Positions 55,415 to 64,000 of a DNA stretch of 64,000 bases are shown here, one piece after another. The translations under genes were made by a program, and so were the position numbers. The notes below the pieces were generated by a model. That model did no database searches and was not told the origin of the DNA. It worked only from the letters and a program-made list of their open reading frames with translations. Within the stretch, counting starts at the first letter, position 1. The number at the start of each line of letters is the position of its first letter. The DNA is from Corinectria fuckeliana (Eukaryota > Ascomycota > Sordariomycetes > Hypocreales > Nectriaceae), in the NCBI GenBank assembly GCA_019137255.1, contig WPDH01000292.1:62001-126000 (forward strand), given 5' to 3'.

Positions 55415-57029
55415 CTAGTCCGTGCCTAGGTATCGTTCCTTGCCGGCATCCAGTTTCAGTCTCTTGGCTTCGGGTTCGCCCCGTTCCATAGCACCCCCAT
55501 CTTGCGAATCGCCGTCGACTTCGCTGGTCTCCATATCCTCCCGAGACCGCTTAGCAGTAGCCTCAGCCGCGGCCTTCTTCGCAGCCTTCTCCTTGGCCCA
55601 TTCACTTCGTGGCCGGTATCGACGCTTGTTGGCCAAACGCCGCTCCTCCCGCCTTCTCGCCTCTTCGACCTCCTCGTCGTGCTGGCGCATGATCTTGCCG
55701 ATGTCTATGGTTTCTTTTCGCATGTTCTCAATCGCTCTCTGGCCATCTTCAAGTTGCGGCCAGGGGGCCATGATTCCACCTTTTCTTGTCATCATCCAGT
55801 GGATAACATCAATTTCCTCCACACTACCGTCAGGACGACGAACAGCTTGAGATCCCCGGCGCCAAAGATCCCGGGAGGCTCTCTCGTACGAGCCCCTCCG
55901 CGGTTCCTTGGACGATTCAGCGCTCTCGCCTGAACCGATGGTTGGAGAATGCCCTGGACTAGTTCTGTTGCCTGATGATCGTCCGCTGCTACGTCGTCCT
56001 TTCTGAGGAGATGGAGGTGTGGACGTGCGAGGGGAACGAGATTTTTCGCCGTTGCTCGTGTCAGATGTCTCAGTCGGGGCCGATGGGCTCTGGGCTGTGG
56101 TCGAAGTCGAGCTATGGGGGGAACCCAAGTCGCTGGCGACTTCCTCCTGACTGGTTGGCGATGGTTGCTGAGTTACCACCATTGGCTCGATGGATTCTTG
56201 CGGTCTGACGATGAGCCGTAGGTCTACGATCAGGTCAGCTTGAGTCGTTGAGCCGACAAGAGGAGGTAACTGACCAGGAGGCTTGGGCCGAAGCCCGAAG
56301 TTGCGGCTGCTTGCTTCACTCTTGCGCTCCATCTTTGGTGTCAGGGTTGGAGATGGCATCTGCAACGTTTGATTCGGAGTTGACGACGGAAGCAAGACGC
56401 AATGGTCCGTCTCGCGGCTGCTCGTGAACTTGGTAGCTGTTGGTTCGCGGGAGGGGGCGCAGAGGGGTTGTAGAAGCCCCAGTGCCGTGGCAACTAGACA
56501 CGGGCTGCCGAGATCCAAAAGGAGGATGTTCGGATGAAAGTGGCCACTCTCGTTCAGTTGCAGATGGCGACGAGCGTTGACGGGACTCGGCACGCGGAGA
56601 GTCGAGATGCTTGTGACTAAGATGCTCGTTTCTGGTGATTCTTCCTGAGCGTCGTGTGGGAATTTGGGGGTTGCGAAAATCAGCTCGAGGAGAAGTGCGA
56701 GAATAAGTTTTAGGTGAGTGGCAGCAGTCTGTCGCTTGGCCGCCAGCTGCCGGAGTTGAGCTGTGACTGCGAGCCAGCTGGCAGGGGAGTTTGCAGCTGT
56801 CAAGTGAATGACTAGCCCATTCACAAGGCGAACACACCCCCCTCGAAAAATGATACAATATGCAGGCCGCGTCGTACGCTTCACAGTCGACTCCGACGTT
56901 GTCTGAGCTCGACGACTGCGGGGATGGCGGGCAGTCTTGGGCCAACTTGCTTGATGCGGCTGGTTGTCGGCGCTGACGCTTTCTATGAGTGAATCGCAAC
57001 GATCGACCGCGTCTTCTAGCCTTGGGCAT
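55415..57029 (-). CDS. Unrecognised basic, low-complexity fungal protein
   Basis: Best model on the minus strand: exon 1 57029-56320 and exon 2 56204-55415, joined by a 115-nt intron with a GTGAAG donor, a GCTGAC branch motif and a CGTCAG acceptor, giving 499 aa. The N-terminus MPKARRRGRSLRFTHRKRQRR is strongly basic. NVGVDCEAYDAACILYHFSRG looks conserved. The C-terminal part is clearly coding: a conserved segment RRPDGSVEEIDVIHWMMTRK with GGIMAPWPQLEDGQRAIENM, then a long charged helix (EEVEEARRREERRLANKRRY, EWAKEKAAKKAAAEATAK). I do not recognise the family. The intron is inferred from the frame change between the two halves, and other junctions are possible. A nuclear location is suggested by the basic clusters. 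Confidence 0.55.
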
Positions 57030-57695
57030 CGTTCTTGATAATACTGGTGTAAACAACTTGCTCCCTGGACGACAGTGGCTGGAGATGTAACGGTATGATG
57101 TACGCGTCCTGCTCCGTTATCGACAGTATTTTGATGATGATGGCCGGGTAGCGACAAGGTGCAATGCAGAAAGAAGTAATCGTGACTAAAGACGATTAAG
57201 AAAGAATGCGCATGGAAAGTACCAACAACCTTCTCGGAGTCGTGGTTTCCATATATGCAGAATCTTACAACACTCCTAAAGCAAGCAGGCAACCGCAGGG
57301 CTTTATATAGGTAGTAGGCAGGGCCTTTGAGACCTCAAGGTCCGCCTCATGACTTGGTGTGGACATCGTAACCTGGTTGGCACAAGGACAACCCTAAGCC
57401 TGGCCAACTCTAAGTTGGTGGAATGGCTAGGAAATCGCCGCTGGAAAACAAGATCGACTTTAGTCTCATGCAAGCCAACCAGTTTCATACGTGTCTCGCC
57501 CGCATGTCGTATCTCGCCGACTAGAAACATCAGTTCTCACTTGGTCTTCGTAGAATGATTCGGTGAAGTGACGCCCAGGCGATACACAAATTCCATCACT
57601 CTGCAGCAAACACAAACTGAGGTGCTCAAGGACCCGGCCCAAGGTGAGCAACCGCCTTTGTAGCCCCAAGGCAAACTTTGCAAACTACTACCCCT
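57030..57695. other. Intergenic region between the basic protein and the aldo/keto reductase
   Basis: 666 bp. The open frame that extends exon 2 upstream to 57292 has no conserved sequence. No other gene is called. Confidence 0.35.
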
Positions 57696-58658
57696 TCAAG
57701 GTTCTCTGATCAAATCCTTGAATCCGGTCAAAGCAGAAGCCCACTCGGCCGCCCCGTCCTCCTCAGCCCAGGCGCCAACAATCTCGATGCCCTCCACGTC
57801 GTCTTTCATGTGAGCCTCGTCAGTCGTCCCATCCAAAATGGTGACCCCTTCCAGTCCTAGTACTAAGGCATAGTACGCCGCTACTCGAGGCACCCCGGCC
57901 TTGTCGGCGACCGCCTTCACCGGCGTAGAATGGAAGAGCTTAGGGTTGCCGCTCAAGGTCCAAAAGGACTGGAAAACGATGCCCTCTTCCCGACAGAAGG
58001 CACGTAAGCCTGCTTCGAAAGCCGTGTCTTGGTAGAAACGGTTCTGGACGACGCTAGGTTTGACAGTGGCTTCGGCGCTCAAAGCTTGGAGGACTGGGAG
58101 GGACGTGTTGGAGATGCCAAGGTTGCGGATCTTCCCCGGCACGTACGTCTCGAGCGCCTTCCAGGCGGTGATGGTCTCGTCGATGGTCTGCATGGGGCTG
58201 TGCATCACGACGCTATCCAAGTACGGCTCCTGGCCTTGGATGGTGAAGAAGTCGAGCGACGATTGCACCGATTGGTGAACCTTGTCCGCCAGCGGTGCCT
58301 CAAGGTCGTAAGGTGGGCTTTGGCCCTGAGCACTCGGCGGCGAAAATTTTGTTTGGATCTTTCAGCCTGTCAGTCGGTATTGGTCTGGATGTTACCAGAA
58401 CAGGTAGCATACAAAGAGAGCCTCCCTCGCGATGATGCCGTCGCTGATGGCCTTCTGGACACCCTGGCCAACGCCTTTCTCGTTGTAGTGCTTTGGCTGC
58501 GCGGCCGTGTCGATTCCGCGGAAGCCATGTTTCAAGGCCTTGTAGACAAGGTCGGCAGTTTTGTCTTTCTTCCACGCAGTACCAAAGACGAGCTTTGGGA
58601 TTGTAGTGGTGGAGCCCTTGAGGGTCAAGTCCTTAGCAAGGCGGGATGCTTGTGCCAT
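57696..58658 (-). CDS. Aldo/keto reductase family oxidoreductase
   Basis: Two exons on the minus strand (58658-58413 and 58358-57696) encode 302 aa. The intron of 54 nt has a GTATGC donor and an AAG acceptor, restoring ALF+IQTKFSPPSAQG. The AKR catalytic tetrad is visible: D50 in FRGIDTAAQ, Y58 in KHYNEKGVG, K86 in QTKFSP and H135 in VMHSPMQ. The barrel continues through LETYVPGKIRNLGISN, QNRFYQDTAF, IVFQSFWTLSGNPKLF and the nucleotide-binding VTILDGTTDEAHMKDD. The enzyme should use NAD(P)H to reduce aldehydes or ketones in the cytosol; the substrate is unknown. It is divergent from the dehydrogenase gene at 59596. Confidence 0.93.
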
Positions 58659-59595
58659 GGCGGATGGCTGCGGGGAGCTGTAACTTGACGGATTTTGCTT
58701 GTGGCGGTGAGAGCGATTCCCATGGGGTATCTGAGCGTGTAGTTTAACTTCAAGGGCAGAAAGGCTCTTGGTCAAGTAACGTTGACAATTCCGCGATGGG
58801 GATCTGAGCAAATTGCTGAGCGGTATCTTGCATGATGCATGCTAAGGTGGCGAGGTACACAGGCTTACATCAACGTGCATTTTCACCTCGGGGTCATTCA
58901 GGTACGCAGCAAGCAGTGAATAAGTCTAGCATCAGCTTTCTGAACTAGTTTATTATTAACGACGAGCACTTGAGAATCTGATAAGCCCAAACCCAAGCCG
59001 CTCAAGTCGCTTTCCGGCGAGAGCAATTCATTCCGCGACGGATGGCTTAATAATGAATGACAGGACGGATGGATGTGAGAATGACGTCGGCGGGCAATTC
59101 ACAATCCACCCCCACCTCGACGCCTAACTGGCTCGCTCCTCCCAGTCGGTTGAGCTTGTTGACTCGCGCCATCACGAACGAACACACGGGATTTTCCACA
59201 AACCTGAGGCCGAGAAAGCGGGAAGCTGTCCGGGGAAAACTTGGGGACGGAAACTCGGCGATACTAGCCCCTTCGAGGAATTCTGGCTCCTCCGGGACTA
59301 CCTGCCCGGACTGTTCAGTGAAGCAATTCAGGCCCTCTCTCTTCAAGCTCCACCTCCCACCTCCCACCTCCACGACTACAGCAGATACGGCGTGGGTTAC
59401 CCCGCAGCCTCAGAGCAAGAATAAAAGGAGTCTTACAGAAACCCGTCGTATCCCCGAACTTTGGTCTTTCCATTGCAATTCCCATATGTTCTCTCATCCA
59501 TTGTCGGCTTTGTTACCTCAACCGACTTCTTCGCTGTGATTCCTGCATAGAGTCCCCGGGAAACCCTACTGACGGAGTCCCTCTTCTCCGATACT
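58659..59595. promoter_or_regulatory. Divergent intergenic region, aldo/keto reductase / Gfo-Idh-MocA dehydrogenase
   Basis: 937 bp between two divergent oxidoreductase genes, possibly with shared regulation. A TGCATGATGCATGC near-palindrome lies at about 58829-58842. No gene is seen. Confidence 0.4.
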
Positions 59596-60947
59596 ATGGC
59601 TCCGTTTACCATCAAATGGGGAATCCTGGCCACAGGTGGCATCGCCGAGCGTCAGTACCGGTCTCTCGATCTTCTGAGCTTCCCTCTGCTCTGCTCCCGC
59701 TTTGCTTGACCTCTACTGACATCGGCCATCGCAGACTTCTCCAAGGATCTTCTCACCGACCCCGCCACGCGCGAGGTCGATGATGTCCGCCATGAGATCG
59801 TCGCCGTCGCCTCCTCCACCTCTAGCGAGCGAGCGGCAGAGTTCATCAAGAAGATTGATGGCCCTGCCTCGGCCAAGACCTACGGCTCATATGCCGACCT
59901 CGTCGCTGACTCCAATGTCGACATCATCTACGTCGCTACTCCTCACAGCCACCACTTCCAGAACGCCATGCTGGCCATCCAGGCCGGCAAGAACGTCCTC
60001 TGTGAGAAGGCGCTCACCGTGACGGCGTCTCAGACCAAGAAACTTGTTGAGGCAGCCCGGGAGAAAGGCGTCTTCTTCATGGAGGCCGTCTGGGTCCGCT
60101 ACTTTCCTCTCAGCATCAAGGTCCGGGAGCTGATCAAATCCGGCGCGATTGGCCCTGTCTATCGAGTCATTGGTGAGGTTCTTTCTCAGCCCTGGCGAGT
60201 CCAGATGCAATTCTTTCGGCTCAAAGCTCAACTTGGAACCACTGAACTAACGCCCTCTGTACAGCTGATCTGTCTTTCAACAAAGACCTTCCCAACGGCA
60301 AAATCGACTTCCCCGACTCCCACCGCTTGGTTAACCCCGATCTCGCTGGCGGTGCTCTGCTTGACCTGGGCATCTACCCACTAACCTGGGTTTTCCAGAC
60401 CCTTTACCACACCAAGTCCGACGCGGAGAAAGAGGCCCCCAACGTTGTGTCTGCCATCAACAAGTACGACACTGGCGCGGATGAGACGACTAGTGTTATC
60501 TGTCAGTTCCCCAAGAGCAAGGCCATGGGCATCGCCTTGACAAGCCTGCGTGTTGGCACCGACCTGGACGGGCTCTACACGGGCGGACCTGCTATTCGCA
60601 TCCAGGGCTCCGGCGGCGAGATTCAGGTGACGGGCCCCGCGTACCGGCCTACAGAGTACAAGGTGATCAAGAAGGATGGCAAAGGCGTCGTTGAACTGGT
60701 GTACTGTCCGATCCCGGAGGACCCCAAGCGCGACAACTGGGGCCATGGCATGTTCTGGGAGGCTGATGAGTGCGCGCGATGCATCCGCGACGGCAAGAAG
60801 GAGAGCTCCACAATGCCTTGGTCGGAGAGCATCTTGTTACTCGAGACAATGGAGCAGGTGCTCAAGCAGGGCGGCGTTGAGTACCCAGAGCAGATTACGT
60901 CGGACGTTTTCGAGCCCAATGGCTCCCTCAACACTGGCAGGAGATGA
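59596..60947 (+). CDS. Gfo/Idh/MocA-family dehydrogenase (D-xylose/dihydrodiol dehydrogenase-like)
   Basis: Three exons (59596-59650, 59735-60172, 60265-60947) encode 391 aa. Intron donors are GTCAGT and GTGAGG. The N-terminal Rossmann motif (IKWGILATGGIAEHFSKDL) is completed by splicing. The hallmark NVLCEKALTVTASQTKKLVE carries the active-site lysine in the E-K pair. MEAVWVRYFPL, NPDLAGGALLDLGIYPLTW and GEIQVTGPAYRPTEY follow. The arrangement matches the fungal NAD(P)-dependent D-xylose 1-dehydrogenase/dimeric dihydrodiol dehydrogenase subgroup (cytosolic, oxidising cyclic sugars or trans-dihydrodiols). Exact substrate is not decidable. Confidence 0.93.
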
Positions 60948-62513
60948 AGGCACCGTCCGTTACGGTTCTGGAAGTAAAACGCGCAGGGGGAGGGGGGGTT
61001 CCCTCGGCTAAGGGAGGCCAGCCCGCGGCATAATTAGCGAGGCGGGAAACGTGGCAGACGGGGGAAGTTCGCGGAGAGGCTGGAGATGCCGGCGCTACGA
61101 GACGATGAATAGTTCGTGTCAGATATTGTACTCGATACGGTTGAGCAGATTGCAAGGACACAAGTTAGCAATCGGACGATCATGCGTTCTTGACGATCCT
61201 TGTTGGATGCTGCTAGCTCGGGGTGAAATGTGTCATCCTTGTCGTTGCTCCCTTGATGTATACCCCTGGTTCGCTTGGAGAAGAACTGAAGAAGAAAGGC
61301 CACGCGAGGCGCCCGAGCTTCTCGTCACAGCGCGGTCCGGGGGCCATCCGCGGCGGTTTGGCCTCCCAAGGGTGTCTATCGTGTCGTTGCGTCGTGAGGC
61401 TCCAATTTCAGCCCGGCCGATCGGAGATGTCGTGCAGGACCCCATGCGGCAAGGCCCCTGTCGACAGCATTGGGCTGTAAGTTGTATTCGTACGTACATG
61501 CCCGTCGGCGTTAATGGAAGCCATCGTCAACGGGGACGAGGACCAGGGCGACGGGGAACGGGTGAACAGGACAGGGTCGCAATCGCAACGCACTTTGTAC
61601 AGTTACGACCACGGGATGTTGCTGGGCCCGTGTGATGACGCCATGCGCGTCCGCGGAGGGGGAAAAAATGAGGTGATGTGAAAACGAAGGGATCCCTGGA
61701 AGTGGGAGGTGGAGATGGAGATGAGCAAGTTTGTGTGGAGATGAACGATGGGAAGTTCCATGAGGTGTGAGCCTTGACGGTTGGAAGAAGCCCAACGAGG
61801 GGGCGGGCGGGCGGGAAGGCTTCCGAGGCGTTCGTGGCTGGGGTTTGAGCATCTCGAACTTCCATTGTTGTTGAGTCTGCTCAGGGAACCCCTGGACGGC
61901 TGAGTTGAGCACGGGGCACGGTTCTGACGAGATCGAGTCTGTCGGTTTTATGTTAGCTCATGAATCATTGAATCATGAATCATGAACCATGGACGGGCTC
62001 TGCGATTGCTCAGTAGGTACCTACGTAGGCCTAATTAATTAGATTAATTAGGCACCGATGGGTGAACGCCAGGGCATGTTGAACCATGGGTTGATCAGCC
62101 GCAAATATAAGACCAGCTCGATAGGTGACTTTTTGGGCACTGACACTTCCATCACAGCACACCCTCCCCCCTGGAAACTCCACAACCAACCACACGCACC
62201 CAAGACACACACACAGACGCACTCACAACACAACTCCACTCTTTAACAACCGACGCTCCAAAATCGTTAGAGAAATCAAACCATCACCAGCTATCTACAT
62301 GCTACGTACATACGGGATACAGCCAACGTGATTAAGAACGCTCAGACATCGTCTGCCCCCCCTTGTCCAACCGCCTTAGTTTCTTCTCTTGCACACGCCC
62401 CCCCCCCCCCCCTTCCAGACTGGCCGGAAGCAGCAGCAGCAGAAGCACTCTGCTCTCACCCTTCCGTTTCAAGGGTCTTCAGCACAAACCCCGAAACGAG
62501 AACCAAACCCACC
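60948..62513. other. Gene-free interval with inverted repeats upstream of the Trm9-like gene
   Basis: 1.57 kb without recognised genes; the frames present are compositional. Near 61955-61990 there are short direct repeats of ATGAATCATTGA type. At 62013-62053 there is a palindrome and an inverted repeat, listed separately. A C-run of 14 lies at about 62398-62412 in the leader. Confidence 0.4.
62013..62053. repeat. Palindrome GTAGGTACCTAC and 10-bp inverted repeat GCCTAATTAA / TTAATTAGGC
   Basis: A perfect 12-bp palindrome (62013-62024) is followed by a perfect 10-bp inverted repeat (62029-62038 and 62044-62053) with a 5-base loop. Such ACCTAGGT-type elements recur in the window's intergenic DNA. 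The element could form a cruciform or bind a dimeric factor; function unknown. Confidence 0.9.
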
Positions 62514-63443
62514 ATGGCGAGTAGTTCGTCGGCGATGCCGGCTGCGAGCAAGGACGGGCCACGGGCAGCTCCCGGCCAGCCTCATCCTGTCCAGCCGCCG
62601 CGCCAACCTCCCCAGGAAGGACGACGGCGGCGCGAGGAAGACCAGGACGACGCTGCTGCTGCTGCTGCTGCTGCTGAAGATGATGATCCCGCAGCGGACC
62701 AGGCCGAGACATACGAGGCCACGCACGTGCACGCCGTCTACGAGGCTATCGCGCCGCACTTCTCCTCCACCCGCCACAAGCCCTGGCCGTTGGTCGCTCA
62801 GTTCCTGCTCGCCCAGCGGCCCGGCAGCGTCGGCGTCGACGTCGGCTGCGGCAACGGAAAGTACCTGCGCGTCAACCCGGCCGTCCACCTGATGGGCTCC
62901 GACCGCAGCGCCGCCCTGGTGCGCCTAGCCTGGGCGATACAACGCGAGAGCACCGTTGAGGAGGCACCCGCCGCCGCCGCCGCCACCGCTGCTGATACTA
63001 CTGCTACTGCTACCACGGGGAACGGAGAGGTAGACGTCGCCGTTGCCGACGGCCTCGTGCTGCCGTACCGCCGCGCCGCCGTCGACTTCGCCATCTGCAT
63101 CGCCGTCGTCCACCACCTCTCCACGCCCACCCGCCGGCGCGACGCCATCGCCGCGCTGCTCGAGTGCGTGCGGCCGCGCGACGGCCGCGTCCTGGTGTAC
63201 GTGTGGGCGCTGGAGCAGGCGTCGAGCCGCCGCGGCTGGGACGAGGGCAGCGCCCAGGACCGCATGGTGCCGTGGGTGATGCGCAAGCCCAAGGGCCAGG
63301 GCCCCGAGGAGACGTTCCAGCGCTACTATCATCTGTACCGCGAGGGCGAGCTGGAGGAGGACGTCGTGGCGGCCGGCGGCGAGGTCGTGGGAAGCGGCTA
63401 CGAGAGGGATAACTGGTGGGTGATATGTAGTCGGCCGTCGTGA
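62514..63443 (+). CDS. trm9: Trm9-like tRNA (uracil-5-)carboxymethyl methyltransferase
   Basis: Intronless, 309 aa; ATG at 62514 chosen because the upstream in-frame extension is low-complexity. Residues 1-65 are P/A/E-rich, with eight consecutive GCT alanine codons (62653-62676). The methyltransferase follows: HVHAVYEAIAPHFSSTRHKPWPL (split here in two blocks: HVHAVYEAIA and PHFSSTRHKPWPL), SAM-binding GVDVGCGNGKYL, LMGSDRSAALV, VADGLVLPYRRAAVDFAICI, AVVHHLSTPTRRRDAI and a GRVLVYVWALEQ strand. Near the end are DRMVPWVMRKP, YYHLYREGELEEDVV and SGYERDNWWVI. These are Trm9/ALKBH8 methyltransferase hallmarks. The enzyme completes mcm5U at the wobble position of tRNAs with Trm112 as partner. An A/T-rich low-complexity insertion of about 30 residues lies after the second motif, unusual for the family. 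Confidence 0.93.
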   Translation: MASSSSAMPAASKDGPRAAPGQPHPVQPPRQPPQEGRRRREEDQDDAAAAAAAAEDDDPAADQAETYEATHVHAVYEAIAPHFSSTRHKPWPLVAQFLLAQRPGSVGVDVGCGNGKYLRVNPAVHLMGSDRSAALVRLAWAIQRESTVEEAPAAAAATAADTTATATTGNGEVDVAVADGLVLPYRRAAVDFAICIAVVHHLSTPTRRRDAIAALLECVRPRDGRVLVYVWALEQASSRRGWDEGSAQDRMVPWVMRKPKGQGPEETFQRYYHLYREGELEEDVVAAGGEVVGSGYERDNWWVICSRPS

Positions 63444-64000
63444 GGGCGAGAAACGGGCAGCAAGAAGAAAAAAATCAAACCGTATTAGAGAAAGAGGGGG
63501 AAAGGTAGGATAATGTCATAACCAACCTCGCCTTGCACATTCAACCCATTGCAGAGTGATGAAACATTGTAAGGACTATTACCTCTCGTACTTTCTTCTC
63601 TCTCCTACAACCTAGTAACTGTACAACCTCTGTCTCTTCTCTATCAGTTTTGATATCATCTATCAACACAAAATTTCAAACATCCGTACTCGCCGTCCCA
63701 TGATATCCTCCATCCCATCCCGTCCATTCATTCCCTTTCCATGCCCATCCCTGGGCCCTTCCATCCGGGCTCAGCCTCCTCGCCCGAGACAAAACAACGT
63801 CCAGGATCAGAACAACCTAAACAAACCCCTGTGTGTGCGTGTGTGTGTGTTTTTTCGGCTCTTTCAAGTCAGTCCTCCTAGTTAGTGCCTTGGCCCTCGG
63901 GTCATTGCCACCCCTGCTTCCACTCGGACGCCTTCTACCCATACAAGAACAATCGAAGAAAGAAAAAAGAGGGAAAAAGAACACATTCTGAAAAATGACA
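63444..64000. other. 3' flank of the Trm9-like gene
   Basis: The region holds a pyrimidine-rich tract and a (GT)n run at about 63832-63850. No coding or RNA gene was recognised before the window ends. Confidence 0.4.

Noticed and set aside
1..64000. tRNA or 5S rRNA genes in intergenic DNA
   Set aside because: Scanning by eye for B-box-like GGTTCGAANCC sequences on both strands gave no candidate with matching arms. A tRNAscan run would be decisive.

Overview
The window is nuclear DNA of a filamentous ascomycete (Pezizomycotina, most likely a Sordariomycete). Genes are compact and GC-rich, with C-preferring third positions. Introns are short (about 50-190 nt) with GTANGT-like donors and CTAAC/CTGAC branch sites. 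Leaders are pyrimidine-rich, and the gene set is typical fungal housekeeping. Exon structures below were built by eye from splice signals, reading-frame continuity and recognisable protein families. Total lengths were checked to be multiples of three.

Layout. 0-9 kb: 5' part of a YggS/PLPBP pyridoxal-phosphate protein (-), a COG7-like Golgi tether subunit (+), an Sds3/Dep1-like Rpd3L deacetylase subunit (+), an AsaB/CmcJ-type oxygenase-like protein (-) and an ARS-binding protein 2 homologue (+). 9-21 kb: a sugar-porter MFS transporter (+) and an EF-hand MscS-type channel of the Msy family (+), separated by large gene-free stretches (2.7 and 4.0 kb). 21-35 kb: dienelactone hydrolase (-), Sey1 ER-fusion GTPase (+), RNase H2 catalytic subunit (-), CENP-C/Mif2 (+), Yme2 (-) and a twin-CX9C Emi1-like protein (+). 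35.3-38.2 kb: an accessory-looking, AT-richer island. It carries an unrecognised acidic ORF interrupted by one in-frame TAG, and a remnant with an ankyrin-like segment. 38.2-45.3 kb: a U2 snRNA gene (-), lariat debranching enzyme Dbr1 (-), elongin C (-), Rho4 GTPase (+) and the DASH subunit Dad1 (-). 45.7-64 kb: a very large SANT-domain Snt1-like corepressor (-), deoxyhypusine synthase (+), an unrecognised basic protein (-), an aldo/keto reductase (-), a Gfo/Idh/MocA dehydrogenase (+) and a Trm9-like tRNA methyltransferase (+).

Most genes are independent housekeeping loci rather than a pathway cluster. Loose themes are chromosome segregation (Mif2, Dad1), histone-deacetylase complexes (Sds3/Dep1-like, Snt1), splicing RNA metabolism (U2 snRNA next to Dbr1) and translation (deoxyhypusine synthase, Trm9). 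I found no secondary-metabolite cluster, CRISPR array, intact transposon or tRNA/5S gene. The most unusual items are the TAG-interrupted ORF island, the U2 gene beside Dbr1, a probable GC-AG intron in the CENP-C gene and a start codon split by an intron in the Snt1-like gene.
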